This document shows, in pieces, positions 1 to 12,432 of a stretch of DNA of 64,000 nucleotides. Position 1 is the stretch's first letter; each line of letters begins with the position of its first letter. Source of the stretch: Caenorhabditis remanei (Eukaryota > Nematoda > Chromadorea > Rhabditida > Rhabditidae); assembly GCF_010183535.1 (NCBI RefSeq), contig NC_071331.1, positions 17,112,001 through 17,176,000 of the forward strand, given 5' to 3'. A model generated the notes under the pieces. It saw nothing but the letters and a program-made list of their open reading frames with translations. It did not search any database and was not told the DNA's origin. The translations under genes were made by a program, and so were the position numbers.

Positions 1-1996
1 TCTTTTTCGAAATGTGCAGGTGGTTTCATGATCGATGAGAAATGAAATTCGATTATTTTATGACCCCATCATCATCTGCTTCCCAATATAATTTTATAAA
101 CATTTTCAGTGTGTAGCATGATGTACTTTCTCGATTCCTAGCTCCGGAACAAAATCACCGGAAACGGATTGTCCTTCGTGTTGTTCGAGAAGTTTCATGT
201 TGCGCAAACAGATAATCCCTCGTTGTTTCAATGTTTTTTTCGCTGCAAAGCTGCCGGCCATCCTCCAAGGGTATCGGATGTCTGTTCTCTTCCCGCCAGA
301 GCTCACTTCATGACAAAAAGAGTGCATGAGCTTTAAAGACGCAGAGATGCTTGTCAGAAGTGCGATCAATCAGTGGACGCCATCTTCCCGCCATTTTTAG
401 CGGAGAATAGTTGACTATTTGGCGACGAACGACGTCTTGCCCTTGCTTCTGCTGCATTTCGTCTTCTGTCACTATCCCATCTTTTTCTCTTTTTTGTGAC
501 CAAGTTTTGGATGGCCCGGCTCATTCGCACATATGTTACTGACTGGTTTGTCATTACACCACCAACACAAAGAAGAAAAAGAAGAAGGAGGCGGGGGATG
601 AGACGAAGAAAACTAAGAAGCGTCAAAAGAGAAAAAGAAAACTAGAGCGACGGCGGTGGTAGATTGGGGTGACCACAGAAAAAAGGAAGAATAGAATTCA
701 ATAAAATTGTGATTGGTGATGAGAAGAAAGCAGACAACTCCAGAGAAAAGCATTCGAACCCACGAATAGAAGAAATATGAGATGCAGTTTAGTTGAAAAG
801 TGAAACGTCGGGTGGCGGGAAAAAGAAGAAACTCGAGATCCGACTAATTCTATTACACGCATTTAACACATTGTCTTATTTTCTCATATTGTTGTCAAAC
901 AGTACCACCTTTTCAAAACCGTTTCCGCTTGATCGGTTGTACTTCTTACGGGTCGTTGAGCCTATGGAGCATCAAGCCATCTGTCATTTCAAAAAATTAT
1001 CTTCTCATCCAAACCACCGTGCGAGGTGGTGAAATCTGCTGCCTAGATTTGTGAAGGAGGAGGACAGAAAAAAGAGGATTGGAGCACACCCCAGAATGCA
1101 ACAGCTGTTTCTTCAGTGAAGCAATATTCTTCTCTTTCTGTGGGTCCACCGATTTGTTTTGTGTTTATCTAACAACATGTCGATTACTCAAAGTAATCGG
1201 AGAGAAAGAGAGAAGTACACTGCTGACATACACTTTAGAGATATACAAAAGAGAAACTGTTCCATTATCATTTCTATTTACCAAAACTATCAGTTGAAAC
1301 GGGGGAAGCCTCTCCATATTTGTGGCGAGATGACGCGCGACAAGTTTGGCCTTCTATCTCTATTTCCACCCGGGTTATTGTCTCCCCCTTCTACGATTCA
1401 ACCGTTCTTCTCTCATTTTCTGTGATTGAGTAGAATTTGGAGGTTCAGAGTGCGATGATGGTCTTCTTTCTTTTCTCTTACTCCCCCCAATTCAGTTCCT
1501 ACCAACACTCTCTCTCTATCAAATGCAACATTGTTGGATCAACAGAGATGCAGACGGGTAAACATCGCGCCCCGGCGGCGATTATAGGGGCGGACGCGAC
1601 GCGAAATAGTATCGGATCCAATAGAGACAACATTAACTACTCACTCTGCAACACACACAAAAAAACAAGTCAATGTCCTCCGAAAAAAGAAAACAAGTTT
1701 TCAGAACTTCAGAAGTTTCAGACTTTTATCAGAATTTCAGATCCAAGCACTTTCAGATATCCACAAGTCGAGTCATTTCGGAAAAGTGAAAGTACACACA
1801 ACAATTTTTACGGGGCGGATATTTGTATGTGTACTTTTTGTTGGCAAACATACACACACAAAGGCGCCCAAGCAATTTTTTATGATTGATCTGATTCAAT
1901 TTTTGCAACGAAATAATTTCTTTCAGGAATTTGAAACATTTGGGAAGTTAAGCTCGACACTTTTGGATTAATTGAATGAAGAAATAAAAAACTCAC
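1..1996. other. Probable intron of the SAX-7-like gene; no supported exon
   Basis: This lies downstream, on the minus strand, of the last exon I can support for the L1CAM-like gene, so it is most likely intron. I looked for minus-strand Ig or FNIII-like exons and found none. A minus-strand open frame at 106-369 has one plausible donor but no family resemblance. The stretch 1560-1600 is locally GC-rich; the rest is AT-rich with pyrimidine tracts. Confidence 0.45.
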
Positions 1997-4900
1997 AGCT
2001 TCGTCTCTTGTTGTTCGTGATTTGGAGGCTGAACTGATTTCCAAATTTGTAGTCTTTGAGTTCGATGTTTTCGGCAGTGCATGTGTAGTAGCGATCAGAC
2101 TTTAAATCCGTTTCATTAACATAGTGAAAGAACAATGTTCCCTGGAAAAGAAAGAAGAAAATTCAAAAACGAACCATGAAAAACAGTAGACATCCTAGTA
2201 GGAGGAGGATCGTTGTTGGTGGGCCTCCAAGACCCATCGTCTCTCGTAACCTCATCGTTATGGATCAGCTGAATATCATAGACTTGCCTAGAGGGGCAAC
2301 AGAATGGGAAGAGGAAGAGATAAGAAGAGTGATACCCGAAATCGAGCCAAAAAGGGTGATGGGACAAGTACGGCGGGTAGTGAGACGGCTCTGGCAGTAG
2401 TGAGAAGACGAAGGGGGCACAGCACTGGCAGCAGTAGCAGCAGTAGGTCTCTCGCCCAGCACTTGTGTGTCACTCTCTAGACCCTCCGCGCGCGATCTCC
2501 CTCTCTCTTCCATTGCTTTCTCTGAATTTCACGCTCTTTTTCTCTGCGTACTCCACCTACTCTCTTCTTCAGGGTAAGGCCTCCTGCTTCACCCCAGGCA
2601 CCATCTACACCATCACTACCACCAAAAGCGGCGGCGCGGACCAAAATGACGCGTCTTCTTGCCGCCTCTTTTTGCTCTTTTTCTTCCATCTCCTTCCTCG
2701 TCTTCTTCTGATTCCAAACCCAATGGGGAATTACCTAGAGACAAGAAGACAGGAGAAGAAGCGGTGAAGTGGAGGATGAAGCAAAAAGGAAAAGAGCACA
2801 AGATTATAATGGGTTTGGGGTGGTCAATAGTAATTCATATAATCGGTATAAAGAAGTCGCGGTCGAGAAGAGCGGAAATGGAAAACTAAGAATGAAGAAG
2901 TGCATTCGTCAAGCATCGAAGGGCTTCAATTACGTCGCACAACACTAATCCGGATCGTACAAAAAGCTTTAGAAAAAAACTACAGGAAAACAAGATTCAC
3001 TTCTTATTCTCTTTCTACTTCATTTCATAAACGTACTGTCTTTCTGATTGCTTTATGTTTTAGCTTCTTCTTCTTCTACCGTCACGCCTTCTGAAACAAA
3101 AAAGAAGACGTCAAAGGTCTCGTCAAATTTCAATCAAATTAAGAAGAGAAACACCACTTAACTACGGCTAATCTGTTTTTCTTTCTTCTTCCTTTCCCCT
3201 CATTCTCTCGTTTAAACGATGGGTTCACACCAGTATCACTCTTCTATGCTTATTCTCAAAATGCTCCATATTGTTACCACTTTTCTCATTGGGAGAGGAA
3301 CAGCTAATGAGCCTCTTCCACACTTCAGAATAATGCTCTCATCCTCTTCCTGAAACTTCAGGATTCGAAGGTCATCGTCCAGTGGAAGAGGGAGTAGGGG
3401 AAAACTAATTGCGCAACATAACAACAGACGGAAGGAAGGGAAAGGTAATGTTGCGAACTACTGAATTGCGCAACGGGCATGAGGCCAGGTGTCAGAGAAA
3501 ATGAGGCGGCAGGGTACAAATAGACGTACGATGCTGTCAAAAAACTTATTCATCATGAAGACGTCGGGAATAGAGAAAAGAGAAGGACGAAATACACACT
3601 GGACCGTCTCATATTAACAATGGGACTACAATAAGAGAGAGTTTTGTATGTAGTACTATATGAATAGAAAAAGAAAAAGGAGAAGGACAACTACGGATAC
3701 TTGAAAAAGACCCCGATTTTGGGGAAAAATTTCTAACTGTAGAATGATACAGCACCGTAAAGGTTTATAACTGCACGGAGAACACCTAGATGAAACTGAA
3801 GAAACTATGATTGATTGTACAGAAAAAGAACAAAAACTATTCCACTTGGGAAAATATTGATAGAGAAACATTGGAAAAGAAAATCGAGCTTTGAGAAAAA
3901 CAGAAAAAAACAATTATTTTGGCACAAAGAGGAAATGAATTATACGCCCACAGAAAGTTCATTGGAAAATGTGAAAAATTTACTACAAAACTAAACAGTA
4001 CCATTATATTAATAAGGTTACGAGAGACGATCTGAAAAACCTATTGGATTTCAACCCATTTTCCCACTCACTTGTTCATTACTGGAAATGTGACTACTAC
4101 TTATTGTTTCGAAGTGTCCAGGCTCCTTTCCCATCAGAATCCAGTAGACTCTTGCAGTTGGATTACTGGCTGGAGGCGAGCAGTTTCTCTGATATGGATC
4201 TCCAACTTCAACGACCACAACTTCTGGTTCAGCTGTTTTGAAGTGACGTATCCATGTTTCTTGAACACGAACTGGACGATCAACGGCTGTTCCGTTCGAG
4301 TTTTCAGCTTCGCATTGATAGAGTCCGGCGTCAGTTTCGTCGAGACGAGAGAAGACGAGACTGCCTGATGAGGTACGAGTAATCTATTTTCAGGACAACT
4401 TGGGAATGGAAATGAAACAGGAATTATTTAACAATTATTGCCAAGAATTACTACTATTTTTAAATTAGCCAATGCACTAGACTTATCACGGGCGGGCCGG
4501 GCCGAAATCAAAAATATTCTCTGCCCGGTCCGTTCTGAAAAAAAGTTGAATTTTTTTGGAATTTTTTTTGAAAAAAGTAGTTTTCGACTAAAAATTTGGA
4601 ATTCAATCAAAAGGTAAACATGCATGATAATTTAAGCACTTTTATTCTAAATTTTCGAAAATTTTCAACTAAATTTTGTTTAAAAATGAATACCCGTTTT
4701 TGAATCCGGGCCGGACCGGCCCGGTTTTAGACAACTATGATTTATATTGAATCTTTTCAAAAAAATTTACTATAAAACTTAAAAAGTTCTAGACAAAATG
4801 TCGATAAACTCTCAAAAATAGTTCGCGTTCTGTGCGCGAACTGAAATCTCACCTTCTCCTGGTTTCTGAACGACCTTTTCTGGGAACATTGAAGGAAGGA

Positions 4901-5648
4901 ATGACTTGCCATCTTTTTTCCATCGATATCTGAAATTTTTTAGTTGGAAATAAGATTCCGTTAAGATTTTCATATCGAAAGTCGATCAACTGTTGCTTTG
5001 CGTGAGCCAAAATAATCCAGATTTGCAAAAATTGAATGTTCGACGATAACTTTTGATGACGGATTCTCATTTTGTCAAATTTCAAGTAAGAGAATATTAA
5101 AGAACTTACGATGGTCTCGGATTTCCATTGGCTAGACAATGGATGGTTTGTTCGAGCAAATTTCCAGGCGTATTTTTTGCGGATTCATCACTCATCCCAC
5201 TCTTCTCCACTTTGAAGAAGACGGTGTCCGCATTTTTGTCGTGCACAAACTGTGGAGGAGTTTCGATTACCGACCAGTCGACGTTGCCTGGAAAAATATA
5301 CCGATTGTTTCAATTTTTAAACTATAATATTTTGCGGTTCTTGTGACTAGACAAAGTGATCTCTGATTAAATCGTTTTCTGTCAAATATCTGTTCAATGA
5401 AAAATAGTTATCGAACTTCTTAGTCGTTTCTTGTTTGTTTTTTTACCGCATTTTTAGAATATTCCCTTTCAATAACAAAAATGGGCGTAAAATGATGTTG
5501 CAATCATCTGTCAAAATGTCAACGAATCGTCAATCAAACAGTTTTCGAAAGAGAAACGACGGATAGATTATCGTTTACTACGTCTTTTATGTTATATACC
5601 TGCTGATAGATGGCCGGAGAATAGAAGGAGCAAAATAAAGCTCCTCAT
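1997..5648 (-). CDS. sax-7: L1CAM-family neural adhesion receptor (SAX-7-like), 5' end only
   Basis: Five minus-strand exons join in phase: 5600-5648, 5110-5287, 4853-4929, 4072-4364 and 1997-2141 (742 nt, about 247 codons). The start at 5648 opens a signal peptide (MRSFILLLLFSGHLSA). Two Ig domains follow. The first has IHCLANG, the core Trp in YRWKKDGK, and DAGLYQCEAENSNG. The second has RNCSPP, VYWILMGK and DRYYTCTAEN, followed by KFGNQFSLQI, as at the end of Ig2 in neuroglian/L1. L1CAMs are single-pass surface receptors with six Ig and about five FNIII domains that maintain neuronal and epithelial contacts; the remaining domains lie beyond the left edge. The symbol rests on family resemblance plus nearby nhr-31 and dnc-4-like genes, recalled as linked to sax-7 on C. 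elegans chromosome IV. LAD-2 is the main alternative. Introns 3 and 4 are 488 and 1930 bp, and intron 3 holds a GC-rich foldback. Confidence 0.82.
4488..4726. repeat. Foldback/MITE-like element with GC-rich ends
   Basis: Two GC-rich arms, 4488-4507 and 4705-4726, are imperfect inverted repeats built from CGGGCCGG-type words. They flank about 200 bp of strongly AT-rich DNA. The contrast in composition and the inverted ends suggest a small non-autonomous foldback element in an intron of the SAX-7-like gene. No clear target-site duplication was identified. Confidence 0.5.
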
Positions 5649-7046
5649 CTCGCTCGCGTGTCTTCCGACGTGATCTAGAATCGCGTCGAAATTCGTTCGT
5701 TGTGCTGCTCGATGCTGGAAATCGGAACGATTTGATGATTCATAAAAATCGAGAAATATTGAAATGTGAGAAAGCGACAAAAGAATTTCATCGGGAACAT
5801 GTAATGTACAAAAAGTGTTCGACGAAAGGAAGGAAAGTACATGGCGATTCAGAAAGAAGATAGGGATGCGAGTTACAGTAAGAAGTTTACTTTGAGATTC
5901 AAAAATTAGGTTAGAAAGGGCGATAAGAGAGAAAAGTGCGAAATGAAAAGAATTAGGAGAAAACCAAAAGAAGAAAGAAGTCTTTATTTGGTCTAGGTTC
6001 TCTTCCGATTATGCAAATGAAAAAAGCGAGAATTCATGGGAATGTACCCCGCTGACCGAAAAAGTGACCATGAGGAAGCAGTTTTGACGGGATTAACGAT
6101 GGAAGATTCTTATGTTTTCTTATGATTTCGATCATTTTTTGTAGGATTCAACCTTAATTCACATAGGGGAGTTGATAGCTAGAACTGGACGATTGTAATT
6201 CGTATTTCTCAAGAGTTTTTGTCACTGTGCAGCAATAAAACAGTTGAATCATAGAATTTAGCTTTTGTTGGACATTAATAATCAACTGAAAGGTGAAAAG
6301 AGATACATGCAAAAAAGAGAATGCGATTGAAGAGAAAAGGCGGGAGGAGAAGAAGTCAACGGAGTGATAGACGTGTGTATTCGTTGACAGTCCGCAACCG
6401 ACACAATCTGCGCAGCCGATGGAATTGTACTTTACCGGTAGGCGCCTTTCGGTTTTTTGCAATCTGGACAAAAAGCGAGCTCGCTTCGAAAACAGAAATG
6501 GACGCCTTCAAGGACGCGTGTCTTCTGGATGAAGGAGAGAAAGAATGCGTTCGCGTCACGCTACTCGATTTTTATTGCTCCAATGTTCTACGCACGAGAT
6601 GTCACCTATTCGACGTGTATGCGTGGGTAGTACAAGAATGAAAGAACACGAATGGCTTTTACGAAGGCATTAGGTCAAAATATGGTTAAGAATAACATAG
6701 AATATAAAACTTGCAATTGTAACGAAAGCAAATTTTTGCAAACTGTGATTGCATGCAAACTACCATTTTCAGCTTTCAGCGATAATGAAAAGTTTCATCG
6801 AGAAAATAATAAGAAGACGATGGAGGAAAACGTTCAGAGTTGATTTTGTTAAATATTATTAGGGAACAATAAATGTTTAAACATATGTTTCAGAGAATTT
6901 TCGCGGACAGTACGGTATTAAAGGCGCATAGAGAAGCGCGAAACGACTGGCGACTTTCTCGGCAACAGGTTCATTTTTCCTCGTTCAGAGCTGTCGTTTT
7001 TACATCACAATTTCGAAAATCTCTAAATTTTCAATATTTCGAAGAG
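5649..7046. promoter_or_regulatory. Divergent upstream region between the SAX-7-like gene and the 7.0-kb gene
   Basis: This region holds the 5' flank of the minus-strand adhesion gene and of the plus-strand gene starting at 7047. A plus-strand frame from ATG 6498 (MDAFKDACLLDEGEKE...) could be an upstream exon. It can splice in phase from 6626 (weak donor GTAGTA) to the TTTCAG acceptor just before 6892 and join the frame of the 7047 gene. The donor is poor, so I do not adopt it. Confidence 0.3.
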
Positions 7047-8268
7047 ATGCCGCCAACGAAAGCAACGATGGAAATCATAAAGAATTCCAAAAAATTTATA
7101 TTGACGAATCGTTATCCACCAGTTTCGACTTCTTCGGTGAAAGGTGGAAAACCTCTTATATCAAACACGGTATGCTTACTCTTTTTATTTAAAAGAAATT
7201 ACTGTCATTTTTCAGAAGAAAGGGATTTTATCGACAGCCATTTCCAGGATGAATCGAAAGAAATACCGAGTTACTTTCGCTGAGATGTGCAAACCTTCAA
7301 CTTCTGCAGATAATAATGCATATCAAATTACAACTAGTGAGATCATCGCTTATTTTCAAAAGTTAACATTTCAACATTCAGGGAGCTCGAGGTTAGAGGA
7401 CAATCAAACAGAATGGAGGAATAACTCAAATTCGAATGAAGTACGAGAACTATCGGAGCTTACTGAAAACCGTGCATCCGACTCTCATTCTCTCGATAAT
7501 TCCACGAAAAATTATCTTAAAATACTTCCCGTTACCGGTTTCTGTAATATGCCACTCCCACAGCAACACGAAATGCCTTCGGAAGGAATTTACAGGATAT
7601 ATGCCAATACTTCATCAAAAACCACGTTTCTGACGCAATCATTAAGATCAGATGCAAGACTGAATGATGTGAAGGACGAGAAAAATGCGCAGAAAAAAAC
7701 AGGAAGAATATTTAGAAGGAGTTCGCCGTTCAAGTCAAAGGTAACACTTATTTTCGTTTGTTTCCGTGCAAAATTATAGTTTTTACAGGCTTATCGTAGA
7801 AATCGCAGGCGCATTCAATATCAAGTGGATTCCTATCTACCTCTCTCTGATAAAAGACGTAGTTCTACATACGAAAGGGATGATAGATCCAGAAGGCGAA
7901 GCGGCAGAGATCATCGTGATGAACGTGCCTCGAATAGAAGACGATGCACAATCGACGAAAGAAACAATCCAAGTGAAAGTGAACGCAAAGAAGCTAGAAT
8001 TGATGAGAATTTATCCGACGATCAAAAGAAATATCAGAAGAAAGCATGTGATGATCGCGAGAAATCCCGAACACGGAGCTCAGTTCAAATGTCTGCAGAG
8101 TCAGAAATTCAAGAAATCACATATAATGTTCAAAATGATGAAGAGAACAAGGAGAATTCTGAAGCCAGTTACGCTCAATCGTTGAATCAATATGGTGATC
8201 AGACGCTGAATCAGTATGGAATCACACTGTTATCGAATCATAATAACACGCGGAGATCCTACTATTAG
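7047..8268 (+). CDS. Unknown Arg/Ser/Glu-rich protein, about 360 aa
   Basis: Four exons (7047-7169, 7216-7336, 7382-7740, 7789-8268) separated by introns of 45-48 bp join in phase to 1083 nt. The intron 7337-7381 is a multiple of three and has no stop, so an unspliced isoform would also be open. The N-terminal half is basic and Ser/Thr/Asn-rich. Residues of about 205-290 form an Arg-Asp-Glu-Ser tract (RSRRRSGRDHRDERAS), which looks like a disordered RS/RE-type region of RNA-associated proteins. The C-terminus is Asn/Gln/Tyr-rich with a near-repeat NQYGDQTLNQYG. I recognise no domain. The frame stays open upstream to at least 6873, so the start could be further 5'. An AATAAA at about 8440 could serve as the polyadenylation signal. 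Confidence 0.6.
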
Positions 8269-11200
8269 ATGATTCTCATTTAACTTATTGGCTTGGTATA
8301 TCAAAAATCTATAATTTCTTACAAAAAAGCTTGTAACATTGTTTCCAATTGTAAATTCCTAACTTTCTCCAACTACTCGCAATTTTGACAATTTTTCATG
8401 ATAATATGCAAAAAATGTAACTAGAGAATGTTTCCAGTAAATAAATGTGTATCAAAGAAGAATGTGTAAAATATATTAATCATTTTAAAACTCGGTAAAA
8501 TTTCTTGAAATTTGGAACAAAAAAATTTCAGAAAGAGAAGAAAAAATAACTAGTTTTTGGTGAGAAGGCTATACACTTCCGGCACATTGTGCTAAGTCGA
8601 TCGGACAGATTTCTCGAAATTCTTTTCTTTCACATTACTCTCAGTGTCACGGAAGAAGGTCGTAAAATGAGTGTAAGCCATATAGAGAGGTCATGAAATT
8701 TGGCAGTTTTCAAAAGCTGCCTTCTTTCTCTTCTCATTATTCATAACACATCGATCTTGCTTTTGGAACGCCGCCAATGTAGTGGAAAGAACATCAAAAA
8801 GAATGAATTATTAAGTGGAAGTTGGTACAGAGAAAGAGTGGCTTTCATCTGATGTATCGATATAATATGGGTGAAAAGAAAAAGGATCAGAAAAAGGAAT
8901 ATCTGTCTGCAGAGACTCCCCGTGTCCGATTTCGGGTAGAGAGGGTCGGTCATAAAACAAAAAGGACAGAAGACGAACGGTCGACTGCCACCCATCACGA
9001 AAAGATAAAATAACACTGATGGATATCAGAAAATGATTTGACTCATGCTTTTCGAATGACAAAGAGAGAGAAAGAGAAATAGAGGAAACAATGCAACGGG
9101 AGGGGTTGAAACACTGGAAAAAAACGAAATGAGTCAGAGATTTTCGAGATTTCAAAACAAAATTGTTTATTTCTTTTTTTTTTCGGAGTGTTCGATTACT
9201 ATCTAGGAGAAAAAAAGAACATCGATCAGAAAGAAATTTCAGAAAGGGGTGGAGCAACTAATTGACTTTTCAACCGGGTGGCTTTGTTGGTTAAGATTTT
9301 GTACTGATGAGAAATAATACGATAGAAAAACTCTAAAAAAGAAGGAATGAAGTTTCAAGAGCCAAAGTTTTTCCTATAAACAAAAAGAGAAACTGAGGAG
9401 AAGGTGGCATGAAAAAGAACAGCTATTTGGTAACTACCTCAAATTATATTCTCCATCTCTTTCTCTCACTTTTTCTCCGTTTGGAGGTGTCTAACGGGAC
9501 AAAAGAGGAACCAATGGCGCCAAAGTTTTGGGGGTGAATTGTTGAGACGAACGAGATAAAAGGACATGACAAGTGGGCCGAAAACGAATTAGAAGACGAA
9601 CGAGGCGCCAACAGATCACCGGAAAAAAACAGAATAACGGGGGGGATAGATAGAAGAGAAATAGAGAGAGATGGTTTGGAAGGAAAGTAGTAGAAGGAGA
9701 CGGAAGGATTCTTTCTTTTCTTCACTACACATCACATATACATGCTCATCCATAAAAGAGCACAAGTATTTTCAAAAAAGGGAAACTTGTCGAGGGAAAT
9801 GAGAAGGAAGAAAAGAAAATGAACGGGTAAAAATTCTAATGTTCAAGGAAAGGTTGAGAGGGAACTCGAGGTGACTGATTCATGGAGACATGATGACGTA
9901 AGAGGAGATATAGTATTGGATTGAGAGAGAGACGCAGACAGATCAATGACGTGGCAGAAAGGGGCGGATTAGTACGAATTGGTACGGTTGGTAAGGAGTA
10001 TCGTCGAGGAGAATTTGAATATTATTTTCGGGTTCTAGACATTTAAAACTACTTGAAATAGACACCCAAAATGGAATTGACCTAAGAAAATGACTAAATT
10101 CTCCTCAAAAACCAATAAAAATGCTAGCAGATGTTCTCTCCTCAATTGGACATTTACTACTCATAAAAACGATGAAAAATTGGTGAATGACGGATCTATT
10201 CAATGGTTTTTTTCTTTCGTCGTAGTAGAGAAAAACCGTGGGAAAAATGGTTTTGAAGGGTTTTTTGAGAAAGCGGTTTCTCTCTCATTCAGTTGAAATG
10301 GTATTGGTTTTTTGAAGAAGAGAAAAGAAGAAAGAAAAAGAAAAATAGCAAATTAATGCGATTGAATTCGTAATTTATAAGAAGACTTACACGGAATTTG
10401 ATAATTTTCAACTGGAAATTACTTCAACTTCTGAAATCGAAAAACTTTTTTGCGAAGGTTTACGGTAATACTTACGGTAATAACTGCCAAAACGTTTTTT
10501 TATTCAAAAAAGTGTCAAAAACTTACGAAAATTCCCAAAAAACATATAACTAATCTCCTGAAAAAAGAAGAAAAAGGAACTTTGTAAAGTATTATGTTGT
10601 CAGAATACGGAGAAAGAGATTCATTATAAAACTGTTTCGAAATTCTCAAAAAAACATGAGAATGATTAATTCCAAGGTTACCAGGATTCAGGGTAAAGGG
10701 ATTCATGTGAAAACAGAGATTTTTTGAATGGGCGTTTGGAGTAGAGAAGGCGACGGTCAGTCGGCCATTTTTCAATCGGATTTGTTGATATATTTGGATG
10801 ATGGGAAACGAGAGAATAGACGGGGTGTTCGGTAACTAGTCATTAGCATCGGAAGACCGAACACAACGAGTCATAACCTGATTAACTGTCGTTGCGACAC
10901 CCTCAATGCTTCAATCCAATAACTCAATGAGGATTCAGAATAGAAAAAAAAGAGAGAGTAAGAGAAGAGAAAAGAGAAAGAAATAATTGGAAAGAACAGG
11001 TGCAATAAGAAGAAAAAGAACGGAAAGAGGAGAAGAGGTTTAATTGAATTGGAGAACAACTGATTGGATGAACGAAAATACAATTCTCTAATTTTGGGTT
11101 CGAATTTTGACAGAAACTGGTTCAGGATTTCATAACAAATTTTGAACTTGGAATTATGATGACTAAGAATCAGATAGACAAAGACAAAAAAAATTGAATA

Positions 11201-12416
11201 TTGGAATTCAAAATAATGGAAATCATGTGAATACGGGGTGAATTGGAACAGGGAATGAAACGGAAATATGGAGAAAAGGATGGTTGAAGTTTTAGAAGAT
11301 TACAGAAATTTCCAATCAAAAGTTTTGAATTTAAAATTAGAAGTTTGAGTTTGCAAAGCACAGTTTTCACAACTTCGCAACTTCGCTCCCCCGATTTACT
11401 GTAACTATCTAGAGAATTTCAGTGGAGCACAGTTCCAAAAATCGTGTAGCGACAATAGAAAGGAAAATTGGTTTCCTCAGTCTTCCAATCAAACAGGAAA
11501 CCAAAGATTTATGAGTAGTATTCTAGTGGAAGCAATAAATAAACCGAACATTTATTGTGGAAAAACTGAGATTATGTAGAATTCGGAAATCAAAAAAGGT
11601 TGGTAAATTGGAAAGTTAAAAGGGAAAAAAAGAAAATTGATGCTTAGACAGATTCTAACTGTAGAAACCATATTGAACGAGGAAAATTGAAGAGACTTAT
11701 AGTTATATTCAAACAAAATATGTAAAACAGTCCCAGTTTTAATTCAGAAGAATTTCAGACAATAAGAAATCAACACTGCCGGAAATCCAAAAAAAAGAGA
11801 AACAAGAGAAAAGGCAATAAAGTTGAGTTGTCAACGACTTGTTAATATGTGTTGAAATAGAGAAACAATCACATAAACGTCTTCTTCTTCTCCCTTCCAA
11901 AAAAGAAATACTCCAGAATAGCTCTCACCACCACCACCAACACCCCAAAACGAATGCAATCAAAAAAGAGAGAAAAGGCTAATGTGGCGGGAAAGGACAA
12001 GAAAAGAATAGGAGAAGGAGGGGGACCTAAATGAGTGAGTAGAAGACGTGCCAAACGGCGACAGATGGTCATAAAATGCGATTGAATAAGAACAAGGAGT
12101 CACCACAGATCCAAATCTGTTGACTCTTTTCAACTTTTTTTTCGATGAAGAGAGGAAAGGTGGAAATGAATGAAAAAACGGAGGAAAGTCTCTGGAGACG
12201 ATTGAAATGAAAAAGGCGTCGCCACACAAAAGTATGGAGACCCCATCTTCTTCTTTCTTCTTTTTGCTCTCTTGCTCCCGGCGACAATCTCAGTCGCATA
12301 TCTTTTCGGCTCTTCTTCCTTTTTTCTTCTTCTCGCTTTTTCACACAACGACGACACCAACCAGCATCTCCACAACCATTTATTGCACCCAACAACACAA
12401 CAACATTTTTTTGGGT

Positions 12417-12432
12417 CCCCCCCCCCCCCCCC
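12417..12432. repeat. Mono-C tract (C16; G16 on the minus strand)
   Basis: An uninterrupted run of 16 C follows a T-rich stretch, so the minus strand carries G16. In C. elegans, long G tracts of this kind can form quadruplexes and are deleted when the FANCJ-like helicase DOG-1 is absent. The exact length may be affected by assembly. Confidence 0.85.

Noticed and set aside
106..369. Minus-strand frame ending LRNMKLLEQHEG...HHATH as a further exon of the adhesion gene
   Set aside because: It has no Ig or FNIII pattern and ends in a stop, so it cannot be an internal exon of an L1CAM; there is no acceptor with matching phase.
2116..2767. Several overlapping ORFs on both strands
   Set aside because: The sequence is triplet-rich and low in complexity within an intron; frames overlap each other and lack splice signals.
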